Assembly: GCF_008327685.1 (NCBI RefSeq)
Contig: NZ_BDDE01000024.1
Location: forward strand, 62,001 to 126,000
Origin: Actinomadura sp. K4S16
GTDB taxonomy: Bacteria > Actinomycetota > Actinomycetes > Streptosporangiales > Streptosporangiaceae
Length of the DNA stretch: 64,000 nt
Direction: 5' to 3'
In this document: in pieces, positions 43,080 through 50,302 of the stretch
How the letters are laid out: each line of letters starts with the position of its first letter
How positions within the stretch are numbered: the stretch's first letter is position 1
The notes under the pieces: model-generated
The model's input: the letters and a program-made list of their open reading frames with translations, nothing else
What the model was told of the DNA's origin: nothing
Database searches by the model: none
Program-made: the position numbers and the translations under genes

Positions 43080-43495
43080 GACGCGGACCAGCCTGTCCAG
43101 GCTTCGATGGTGACGGCTATGAGCGGGCCCTCCGGCGGGTGGTCGCGGTACTGGGGGTAGCGGTCCGCCAGAAGTCGGACGGGGTCGGCCATGCGGGCGG
43201 GGTCGTCGACGACGGTCGCGTGGCCGTCGACGCGGACCCACCAGAGGCGGTCCCAGTCGTCCTCGTAGTGGTCGGCCAGGAGCGCGACGCGCGGGTTGGC
43301 GCGGATGTTGGCGAGCCTCCGCAGCTCCCGGGTGCTCTTGGGCTTGTGGTCGACGGCCGTGTAGACGGCGCCGCGGTGGACGGCGAACGTCACTGGGACG
43401 AGATGCGGGCGGGCGTCCTCCCCCACGGTCGCGAGGCGCGCGACCGGCACGGTCGTCAGCAGGCGGCGCGCCTCGTCCGGCGCAAGCTTCGGCAC
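43076..43495 (-). CDS. PPOX-class F420/flavin-dependent oxidoreductase
   Basis: About 139 aa, split beta-barrel. Pattern: ARLATVGEDARPHLVPVTFAV, VDHKPKSTRELRRLANIRANPR and YEDDWDRLWWVRVDGHATVV, typical of actinobacterial PPOX-class F420-binding proteins. They reduce small substrates with F420H2 or bind flavin. The GTG at 43495 has GGAGGGTGAGGG upstream. Confidence 0.85.
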   Translation of the reverse strand: MPKLAPDEARRLLTTVPVARLATVGEDARPHLVPVTFAVHRGAVYTAVDHKPKSTRELRRLANIRANPRVALLADHYEDDWDRLWWVRVDGHATVVDDPARMADPVRLLADRYPQYRDHPPEGPLIAVTIEAWTGWSAS

Positions 43496-43589
43496 CCCCT
43501 CACCCTCCCACGCCGCTCCCCCGCGCGGGGCAGGGCATTCGCCCTTGGGCGGGAGGTGCCGCGACCGGAAGCGCGGAGAGGCTCGTCCC

Positions 43590-44663
43590 ATGGAATCGGT
43601 CGGGAGGCTGCGGCCGCGCTGGGCGGGGTACGCGGCCGGGGCATGGTCGGTGGTCGCGGTAGGGGTGGCCCTGTACTGGGCGGGCGGCGGGGATGCCGGG
43701 TCCCCGTCGGCGGGCACGAGAGCGGCGGCGTGGGTGATCGCCGCCTTCCTCGGGGTCGGCGGGATCATGGCGGTGTCGAGCGTCCGCGAGGTGGGGCGGC
43801 AGATGCCGCGCTGGTGGCCCCTCACCGGGCTCTGGGCGGCGTGCGTGCTGGCGGCGGCCGGAACGTTCGGCTTCGTGATGAACGCGCTGCAACTCGTCTT
43901 CGACGGGACGGTCGACGACTGGCCGAGGTTCGGCGTCGAGGTCCTGTGCGCGGTGGGCGCGGCCCTGCTCGCGGCGACGGCCCTGGCCTACCAGCGCGCC
44001 ACCGCGGGGACGTGCGCGCGATGCGGCCGAGCGCACGCCGAGGCGGGGACGGTCAGGGTCCCGGCGCCCGTGTCCCCCGCGCCGCGTGCGGTGCGGTGGG
44101 CCGCCTATGCCGGGGCGCTCGGGTTCGCGCCCTACATCGCCATGAAGACGACGTGGGCGCTCGGGGGCTCGTTCGCGGGGATCGAGGGCGAGCGGGTCGT
44201 CGCCGAGTTCGAGCGCAACGGCGCGTCCGGGCTGGTCCTCACGCTGGAGAGGTACGGGCTGGACTTCACCACCCTGGCGGCGCTCGCCGGCGTCTTCCTG
44301 CTGATGGGGCTCACGCATGAGTGGGGGCAGGTCTTCCCGCGATGGGCGCCGCCGCTGGCCGGGCGCCGGGTGCCGCGCTGGCTGCCGCTCGCGCCGGCCT
44401 GGCTCGGCGCCCTGACGCTCGGCCCCTACGGGGTCGTCGGGTCCGTCGCTTACCTGCTGCCGCCCGTCCTGGGGTTGGGCGGTCTCCCCCATGACGGGCT
44501 CATCAGCGGATGGTCGGGCTGGACGGTCGCGGCGTGCGGGATCGGCGCGTTCGCCGCCTACGGCGTGGCGGTGGGCGCCGCGGCGTGGTCGTACCAGCGG
44601 CGGACCCTGCCGGTGTGCGTCAGTCCTGGAAGTCCGGGGGACGGTTCTCGCGGCGGGCCTTGA
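43590..44663 (+). CDS. Multi-pass membrane protein, unknown function
   Basis: About 357 aa with roughly eight to nine hydrophobic segments. A loop at about 145-160 contains CARCGRAHAEAG, a single CxxC pair. There are no recognised transporter or enzyme motifs. The ATG at 43590 has GGAGAGG upstream. The 3' end overlaps the convergent enoyl-CoA hydratase gene by 44 bases. I do not recognise the family. Confidence 0.75.
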   Translation: MESVGRLRPRWAGYAAGAWSVVAVGVALYWAGGGDAGSPSAGTRAAAWVIAAFLGVGGIMAVSSVREVGRQMPRWWPLTGLWAACVLAAAGTFGFVMNALQLVFDGTVDDWPRFGVEVLCAVGAALLAATALAYQRATAGTCARCGRAHAEAGTVRVPAPVSPAPRAVRWAAYAGALGFAPYIAMKTTWALGGSFAGIEGERVVAEFERNGASGLVLTLERYGLDFTTLAALAGVFLLMGLTHEWGQVFPRWAPPLAGRRVPRWLPLAPAWLGALTLGPYGVVGSVAYLLPPVLGLGGLPHDGLISGWSGWTVAACGIGAFAAYGVAVGAAAWSYQRRTLPVCVSPGSPGDGSRGGP

Positions 44664-45423
44664 TGGCTTCTTCGAAGTTGTGGGTGGTGAGGCGGACGTA
44701 GAGCTGGGCGAGGCCCTCCTGGCCCATGTGGGCGTCCAGGCTCGCGGCGTCAAGGCTCGACCACAGCATGCGCTTCGTCAGCTCGGTGCCGGGGCGGCTG
44801 AACCCGGCGATGCGCTCGGCCAGCTCGTAGCAGGCGTCGAGGAGCTTGTCGCCGGGGACGACGCGGGAGAGCAGGCCGATCCGCTCGGCCTCGGCGGCGT
44901 CCACGTCGCGGCCGGACAGCATCAGCTCGAACGCGCGGGAGGCGCCGATCGCGCGCGGCAGCAGGTAGCTGAGGCCGAGCTCGCTGGCGGTCAGCCCGTT
45001 GTTGATGCCGGCCGCGCGGAACAGGGCCGTCTCCGCGCCGAGCCTGATGTCGGCGGCGAGGGACAGGCACAGGCCGCCGCCGATCGCCGGGCCGTTGACC
45101 GCCGCGATGACCGGCTGGTGGACGCGCCGCATCGCCCGCACCACGTCGTCCAGCAGCTCCATCGAGCGCAGCGCGATCGTCGGGAGCGTCAGCCCGTCGA
45201 TGCCGGGGATGCTCCCCGGGTTCTCCAGGTCGGCCCCGGAGCAGAACCCCCGCCCGGCGCCGGTGATGACGACGACGCGGGTGCCGTTGTCGCGGCTGAC
45301 CTCCTCCAGGGCCTCACGGAAGGGGACCATCACGTCGAACGCCATCGCGTTCATGCGCTCGGGCCGGTTGAGGGTGATGAGGGTGACGTTCGGGCGCGGC
45401 TTGTCGACCAGGACGAAGGGCAA
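44620..45423 (-). CDS. Enoyl-CoA hydratase/isomerase family protein
   Basis: About 267 aa. Crotonase features: NRPERMNAM, GAGRGFCSGADL (oxyanion hole) and VNGPAIGGGLCLSLAADI. It hydrates or isomerises an enoyl-CoA; the substrate is unknown. The TTG at 45423 (LPFVLVDKPRP) is chosen because GGGAGG lies 6 bases upstream. A palindrome sits immediately upstream (45442-45459), suggesting TetR-type control separate from the aldolase gene before it. Confidence 0.88.
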   Translation of the reverse strand: MPFVLVDKPRPNVTLITLNRPERMNAMAFDVMVPFREALEEVSRDNGTRVVVITGAGRGFCSGADLENPGSIPGIDGLTLPTIALRSMELLDDVVRAMRRVHQPVIAAVNGPAIGGGLCLSLAADIRLGAETALFRAAGINNGLTASELGLSYLLPRAIGASRAFELMLSGRDVDAAEAERIGLLSRVVPGDKLLDACYELAERIAGFSRPGTELTKRMLWSSLDAASLDAHMGQEGLAQLYVRLTTHNFEEAIKARRENRPPDFQD

Positions 45424-45441
45424 GGCGGGCCTCCCAGAGTG

Positions 45442-45459
45442 ACCTAACAAGCGTTAGGT
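45442..45459. promoter_or_regulatory. Palindromic operator before enoyl-CoA hydratase
   Basis: ACCTAAC-AAGC-GTTAGGT: perfect 7-bp arms, 4-base centre. The form (AAC..GTT core) resembles operators of TetR-type regulators of acyl-CoA metabolism. It lies 19 bases before the hydratase start and touches the aldolase stop. Confidence 0.65.
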
Positions 45460-46103
45460 TACACGCGGGGGAACTCGGGCGGCGCGAGGCCCCGCTCGAC
45501 CACCTTCGCCAGCTCCTCGTCCGTGAGGACGCGCGGCTCGCCGATCATCCTGGCGCGGACGTAGACGCCGCAGAGCCATTCCAAAAGGCGGGCGTTCTCG
45601 TACGCCTCCTCCAGGTCGCGGCCGATCGTGACGCCACCGTGGTTGGCCATCAGCGCGGCGCGCTTGCCGCCCGCCATGGCCTCGCGGACGTTCTCGGCGA
45701 GCTCGGGCGTCCCGTAGGTGGCGTACTCGGCGACCTTCACCACGCCGCCGAGCAGCAGCGTGTTGTAGTGGATCGGCGGCAGTTCGGACATGGTCGTCGC
45801 CACCACGGCGCCGTAGGTGGAGTGCGTGTGCACGATGGCGGCGGCCGGGGTCTCCTCGTACAGCGCGAGGTGCATGGGCGTCTCGGACGACGGCGCCCTG
45901 TCGCCGTCGACCCACTGCCCGGCGGTGTTCACGACGGGGCAGTCGGCGGGCTCCATCCGGTCGAGCATCATCCCGCCCGGCGTGACCGCGACCAGATCGC
46001 CCGACCGGACGCTGACGTTGCCCGACGCGCCCGTCACCAGCCCGGTCGCGGCCAGCCTGCGGCCGACCTCGCACAGCGCGTCCCGCTCGTCCCTCAGCAA
46101 CAT
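45459..46103 (-). CDS. Class II aldolase/adducin family protein (fuculose-phosphate-aldolase-like)
   Basis: About 214 aa. Features: GASGNVSVRSGDLVAVTPGG, zinc His pair in IVHTHSTYG, and ANHGGVTIG. The family cleaves sugar phosphates to dihydroxyacetone phosphate plus an aldehyde, or epimerises/decarboxylates. The ATG at 46103 has AGAGG upstream. It is divergent from a PfkB kinase 71 bases away, so the two may act in sequence: kinase phosphorylates a ketose, aldolase cleaves it. Confidence 0.88.
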   Translation of the reverse strand: MLLRDERDALCEVGRRLAATGLVTGASGNVSVRSGDLVAVTPGGMMLDRMEPADCPVVNTAGQWVDGDRAPSSETPMHLALYEETPAAAIVHTHSTYGAVVATTMSELPPIHYNTLLLGGVVKVAEYATYGTPELAENVREAMAGGKRAALMANHGGVTIGRDLEEAYENARLLEWLCGVYVRARMIGEPRVLTDEELAKVVERGLAPPEFPRV

Positions 46104-46174
46104 GCGAATACCTCTCACATTTCATGGCCTGCACCGCGTACGCTACGGCCCGGACGATCACTAAGGGGCCGGCC

Positions 46175-47092
46175 ATGACCGTTGTCACTCTCGGCGCGCA
46201 CATCCTGGACGTGCTCGCCCGCCCGGTGGAGGGCATCCCGGACGGGCAGGACACCGTCGTCGTCGAGCAGATCCGGGTGACCGCGGCGGGCGCCGCCGCC
46301 GGCACCGCCGTCGCCCTCGCCCGGCTCGGCAACCGGGTCGTCTCGGTCGGCGCGATCGGCGACGACGACCTCGGCGACCTGCTGGTGCGGATCATGGCGC
46401 GCGAGGGCGTGGACGTGCGCGGCCTCGTCCGGCGGAAGGCCGACCAGACCAGCGCGTCCATCCTGCCGATCCGGCCGGACGGCGGGCGGCCGAGCTTCCA
46501 CGTCCCCGGCGCGAACCTCACCCTCACCGCGGGCGCGGTGGGGCCGGGCCTGCTCGGCGCGGCGAGCGCGGTGCACCTCGGCGGCCCCGACGTCACGTTC
46601 GGGCTCAACGACCCCGGGTTCTTCGCGATGCTCGACACCGCCCGCGAGGCCGGCACCGTCGTCACGATGGACCTGCTGTCCAACATGCCCGACCTGCTGA
46701 CCGGCGCCGCCGCGTTCCTCCCCCACGTCGACCACTTCCTGCCCAACGGGGAGCAGGCCGCCCTGATGACCGGCGAGGACGACCCGGAGCGGGCCGCCGC
46801 CGCGCTGCTGGCGCGCGGGCCGAGCACCGTCGTCGTGACGCTCGGCGGGGGCGGCAGCCTCGTCGCCACCGCCGAGGGCGCGCACCGGCTGCCGGCCCTG
46901 CCCGTCGAGGTCGTCGACACGACCGGCTGCGGCGACGCGTACTGCGCCGGGTTCATCACCGGCCTCGCCCACGGCAAGGACGTCCTGGAGGCCGCGCGCT
47001 GGGGCACCGCCGCGGCGGCCACCGTCGCGCAGGGGCTCGGCTCCGACGCCTGCCTCACCGACCTGGACGCGGTCCTCGCCCTCCTGGGGTGA
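46175..47092 (+). CDS. PfkB-family carbohydrate kinase
   Basis: About 305 aa. It has the ribokinase fold features AGAAAGTAVALARLGNRVVSVGAIGDDDLG, an Asn/Gly-rich segment, and the C-terminal PfkB signature DTTGCGDAYCAGFITG with the catalytic Asp. The sugar substrate cannot be read. ATG 46175 has AAGGGG upstream. Divergent to the class II aldolase, consistent with a small sugar-degradation pair. Confidence 0.9.
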   Translation: MTVVTLGAHILDVLARPVEGIPDGQDTVVVEQIRVTAAGAAAGTAVALARLGNRVVSVGAIGDDDLGDLLVRIMAREGVDVRGLVRRKADQTSASILPIRPDGGRPSFHVPGANLTLTAGAVGPGLLGAASAVHLGGPDVTFGLNDPGFFAMLDTAREAGTVVTMDLLSNMPDLLTGAAAFLPHVDHFLPNGEQAALMTGEDDPERAAAALLARGPSTVVVTLGGGGSLVATAEGAHRLPALPVEVVDTTGCGDAYCAGFITGLAHGKDVLEAARWGTAAAATVAQGLGSDACLTDLDAVLALLG

Positions 47093-47128
47093 CGCCGACG
47101 AAGCGCACGGAGCGGGAGCGACGCGGGC

Positions 47129-47770
47129 TCAGAGCTGTGCCGTGCGGCGGTCCCGGTACAGGACGGCGTTCGCCGCCCCGGCGAGCTGCTCCAGCCTGAA
47201 CACCTCCGTCCGGTGGAACGGCGGCGCGCCCGTCCGGGCGACCACCAGCGCGATCGTGCCCGTGGCGAGCGGGCAGACCGCGAAGCGCACGCCGTCCGGC
47301 GCGGTGAACGCGCGCGGGCGCAGCGGCCGCAGCTCCGGCAGGCCGGTGCCCGGAGTGCCGCCGGAGCTGGCGTGCACGAGGACCGCCTCGCCCTCCCCCT
47401 TCAGCTCGGCGAGGCCCGCCCAGTCGGCGCTCAGGATCGCCGGGACGGCGTCGGCGAGGACCTCCAGGCCGCGCTCCGGGACGGCCGCGACCTGCCCGAT
47501 CACGGCCGCGTCCGGGAAGGCGCCCTGCGGCTCGGCGGTCGGCCAGATCCCGACGACCTCCACGCCCGGCACCGAGCCGAGCCCCTCGGCCAGCCGCTCC
47601 GAGCCCGCCCCCGCCGGCCACGCGACGGTGAAGTCGTCCATCGCCCGCCCGTTGGCGCGTTCCAGCACCGCCATCTGGACGACGTCCGCGCCCGCCGCGC
47701 CCAGAGTGCGCGCGACCTGCCCCAGCGATCCGGGACGGTCCGGCAGGCGCACCCGTATCCGCAGCAACAT
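47129..47770 (-). CDS. ACT-domain protein
   Basis: About 213 aa. The N-terminal LLRIRVRLPDRPGSLGQVARTLGAAGADVVQM is an ACT domain (small-ligand, often amino-acid sensing). The rest (about 75-213) has no motif I recognise but ends in a segment (TGTIALVVARTGAPPFHRTEV) resembling a GAF-like sensor of actinobacteria. ATG 47770 has GGAGG six bases upstream. A signalling or regulatory role is inferred from the ACT domain only. Confidence 0.72.
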   Translation of the reverse strand: MLLRIRVRLPDRPGSLGQVARTLGAAGADVVQMAVLERANGRAMDDFTVAWPAGAGSERLAEGLGSVPGVEVVGIWPTAEPQGAFPDAAVIGQVAAVPERGLEVLADAVPAILSADWAGLAELKGEGEAVLVHASSGGTPGTGLPELRPLRPRAFTAPDGVRFAVCPLATGTIALVVARTGAPPFHRTEVFRLEQLAGAANAVLYRDRRTAQL

Positions 47771-47963
47771 CGCCACCTCCAGTCTCCGTGCGAGGTCTCC
47801 ACTTTGGGCGACCCCCGTTTCCCCCGTGTTACCCATACGTGTCGTCCCAAGAAAACGGCACGGAAAGTCGGTGCTGGAAGGGTGGTACAGGTCAAACTAG
47901 AGTCCGGTGGAGGTCATCGAATGGCCTGACGTCTCCTGCCGCCCATCATTAAGGTGACTCTAC

Positions 47964-48683
47964 GTGTCGAGGGACGGGGAACCCCCAGTCAGCGAGGACT
48001 CCGGAGCCGAGCCGGAGCCGGCGCCCACCGGGGATGCCGGAGATGCCGGGGACGAGGCGGCCCCGGCCGGAGCCGGTGACGCCGGCGGCGTCGGCGGCGT
48101 CGGCGCGGCGCTGCACGCCGAGGTGCGGGACGCGCTCGCCGGGCTCGCCGCACGGCTCGACCGCGAGCACGAGCGCGCCGCGCACCGCGAGGCCGTCATC
48201 GACCGGCTGCACGAGGAGAACCAGCGGCTGCGGCGCGGGGAGCTGCAGGCGATGCTGGAGCCGGTCCGCGCGGCGCTGTACCGGCTGCACGACCAGGCGC
48301 GCCGCGAGTCCGACCGGCTCCGCGCGCCCGACCTCGCCGAGGCGCCCGACCCGCGGCGGACCGCGGCGCTGCTGGCGGCGGTGGCCGACGAGGTCGCCGA
48401 CGCGCTGGCGCGACTCGGCGTCGAGCGGTTCACCGTCGAGCCGGGCGCCCCCTACGACGCGTCCCGGCACCGGCCGGTCGCGGTCACGCCGGTCGACGAC
48501 CCCGTGGCGGACGGCACCGTCACGGCCGTCCAGTCCGACGGGTTCGAGCAGAGCGGGAAGGTGCTGCGCAAGGCGGCGGTCAGCGTCGGCAGGCTCGCCG
48601 AGCCGGCGTCCGCCGCCAGGCCCGCCGAGCCGGCGTCCGCCGGCGAGGCGACGCACAACGGACAGACGACGAACAGCGGGTGA
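47964..48683 (+). CDS. GrpE-like nucleotide exchange factor
   Basis: About 239 aa. An acidic, Gly/Ala-rich N-terminus (1-45) is followed by a long coiled coil (about 50-110: LDREHERAAHREAVIDRLHEENQRLRRGEL) and a beta-rich C-terminal domain (..VERFTVEPGAPYDASRHRPVA..). This is the GrpE layout, but divergent from housekeeping GrpE. It is encoded 7 bases before an Hsp70 gene, so it should be that protein's ADP-release factor. It is the first gene of a six-gene operon. GTG 47964 has AAGGTG upstream. No HAIR or CIRCE heat-shock operator is seen in the 193 bases upstream. Confidence 0.8.
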   Translation: MSRDGEPPVSEDSGAEPEPAPTGDAGDAGDEAAPAGAGDAGGVGGVGAALHAEVRDALAGLAARLDREHERAAHREAVIDRLHEENQRLRRGELQAMLEPVRAALYRLHDQARRESDRLRAPDLAEAPDPRRTAALLAAVADEVADALARLGVERFTVEPGAPYDASRHRPVAVTPVDDPVADGTVTAVQSDGFEQSGKVLRKAAVSVGRLAEPASAARPAEPASAGEATHNGQTTNSG

Positions 48684-48690
48684 GAGGGAC

Positions 48691-50274
48691 ATGGCCGTCT
48701 ACGGGATCGACCTGGGAACCACGTACTCCTGCATTGCCTCCATCGACGATGTGGGCCGGCCCGCGGTCCTGCGGAACCTGGAGGGCACCGACACCACCCC
48801 GTCCGTCGTGTTCTTCGAGAGCGGCGAGAACGTCGTCGTCGGCCAGACCGCGAAGGACACCGCGGTCCTGGAGCCCGACAACGTCGTCAGCCTGATCAAG
48901 CGGGACATGGGCCGCGACGTCACGCGCCCGATCCACGGGATCGACTTCACCCCCGAGGAGGTGTCGGCGTTCATCCTGCTGAAGCTGGCCACCGACGCGC
49001 GCACCACCACGGGCGAGGACGCCCGCGACGTGGTCATCACCGTCCCGGCCTACTTCGGCGCCGCCGAGCGGGACGCGACCCGCAAGGCGGGCCGCATCGC
49101 GGGGCTGAACGTCATCGACATCGTGTCCGAGCCGATCGCCGCCGCGATCACCTACGGCGTCCTCAACCCCGAGGCCGACCGGACGATCCTGGTCTACGAC
49201 CTCGGCGGCGGCACGTTCGACACCACGGTCATCGCGCTGCGCGGCGGCCACATCGAGGTGGTGTGCACCGACGGCGACCACGAGCTCGGCGGCGCCGACT
49301 GGGACGCGCGGCTCGTGGAGCACCTGGCCGAGCGGTTCCGCGCCGAGCACCCCGAGGCGGGCGACCCGCTGGACGACCGGCAGACCGAGCAGCAGCTCCG
49401 CCGCGACGCCGAGGACGCCAAGAAGGCCCTCACCACCCGCACGTCCCACACCGTCCGGGTGATGCACGGCGGGCGGGTCGCGGCGGTCGAGGTGACGCGC
49501 GAGAAGCTGGAGGAGCTGACCAAGGACCTCCTCGACCGCACCGTGGAGATCACCGGCCGGACGCTGGCGACCGCGGCCGAGAAGGGCGTGGAGGACTACG
49601 ACGACCTCGTCCTCGTCGGCGGCTCCACGAAGATGCCGGTCGTCGCGGCGCGGCTGGCGACCGAGCTCGGCATCACCCCCCGCCTCCAGGACCCCGACCT
49701 CGCGGTCGCCAAGGGCGCCGCCCTGTACGCGTTCGAGGAGACCTACCGGCGGCTCGTCCGGGAGGGCGCCGCCGAGCGCGCCGAGGAGATGGCGACCCGG
49801 GCGGGCCTGTCGGCCGAGCAGCAGCGGCAGATCGCCGGGCGGCGGATCAGGACGGTCGCCTCGCACGCGTTCGGGATCGTGGTGGTCGACCGGGAGACCG
49901 GCGCCGAGAGCGTCGCGCACCTCGTGCACGCCAACGACGAGCTGCCCGCCGCCAAGACCGAGGACTTCTTCACCGTCTACGACGACCAGGCCTCGGCCGA
50001 CATCCGGGTGATGGAGCAGGCCGGCGTCGTGGAGTCCGCCGACCTGATCGACAACACCGAGATCGCGACCGGGGAGATCCGCGTCCCGCCGGGCAAGAAG
50101 GCGGGCTGGCCGATCGGGGTGACGTTCGCGCTCGACTCCTCCGGCCTGCTCAACGTCACGGCCGTGGAGAAGGAGACCGGCGAGCGGCTGGAGCTGAAGG
50201 TCGACGTCGGCGGCATGTCGGAGGAGGAGGTCGAGCGGTCCCGCAAGGCCCTCTCCCGGGTCCAGGTCAGCTGA
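48691..50274 (+). CDS. Hsp70-family chaperone lacking the helical lid
   Basis: About 527 aa against about 600-640 for DnaK. The ATPase domain is complete: YGIDLGTTYSCIA, YDLGGGTFDTTV, and VLVGGSTKMPVV. The substrate-binding beta region follows (about 395-510, VTFALDSSGLLNVTAVEKETGE), then the protein ends VERSRKALSRVQVS with no alpha-helical lid. A charged helical segment (about 350-385) joins the two. Such Hsp70s occur in the actinobacterial GTPase/GAP1 operons. Expected role: ATP-driven remodelling of a partner in this operon, helped by the GrpE-like protein. Confidence 0.9.
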   Translation: MAVYGIDLGTTYSCIASIDDVGRPAVLRNLEGTDTTPSVVFFESGENVVVGQTAKDTAVLEPDNVVSLIKRDMGRDVTRPIHGIDFTPEEVSAFILLKLATDARTTTGEDARDVVITVPAYFGAAERDATRKAGRIAGLNVIDIVSEPIAAAITYGVLNPEADRTILVYDLGGGTFDTTVIALRGGHIEVVCTDGDHELGGADWDARLVEHLAERFRAEHPEAGDPLDDRQTEQQLRRDAEDAKKALTTRTSHTVRVMHGGRVAAVEVTREKLEELTKDLLDRTVEITGRTLATAAEKGVEDYDDLVLVGGSTKMPVVAARLATELGITPRLQDPDLAVAKGAALYAFEETYRRLVREGAAERAEEMATRAGLSAEQQRQIAGRRIRTVASHAFGIVVVDRETGAESVAHLVHANDELPAAKTEDFFTVYDDQASADIRVMEQAGVVESADLIDNTEIATGEIRVPPGKKAGWPIGVTFALDSSGLLNVTAVEKETGERLELKVDVGGMSEEEVERSRKALSRVQVS

Positions 50275-50302
50275 GCGGGCGGCGGAGCCCCTGGAGGCGC
50301 CC

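Noticed and set aside
47771..47963. Heat-shock control (HAIR or CIRCE element) upstream of the GrpE/Hsp70 operon
   Set aside because: Neither inverted repeat could be found in the 193-base divergent gap.
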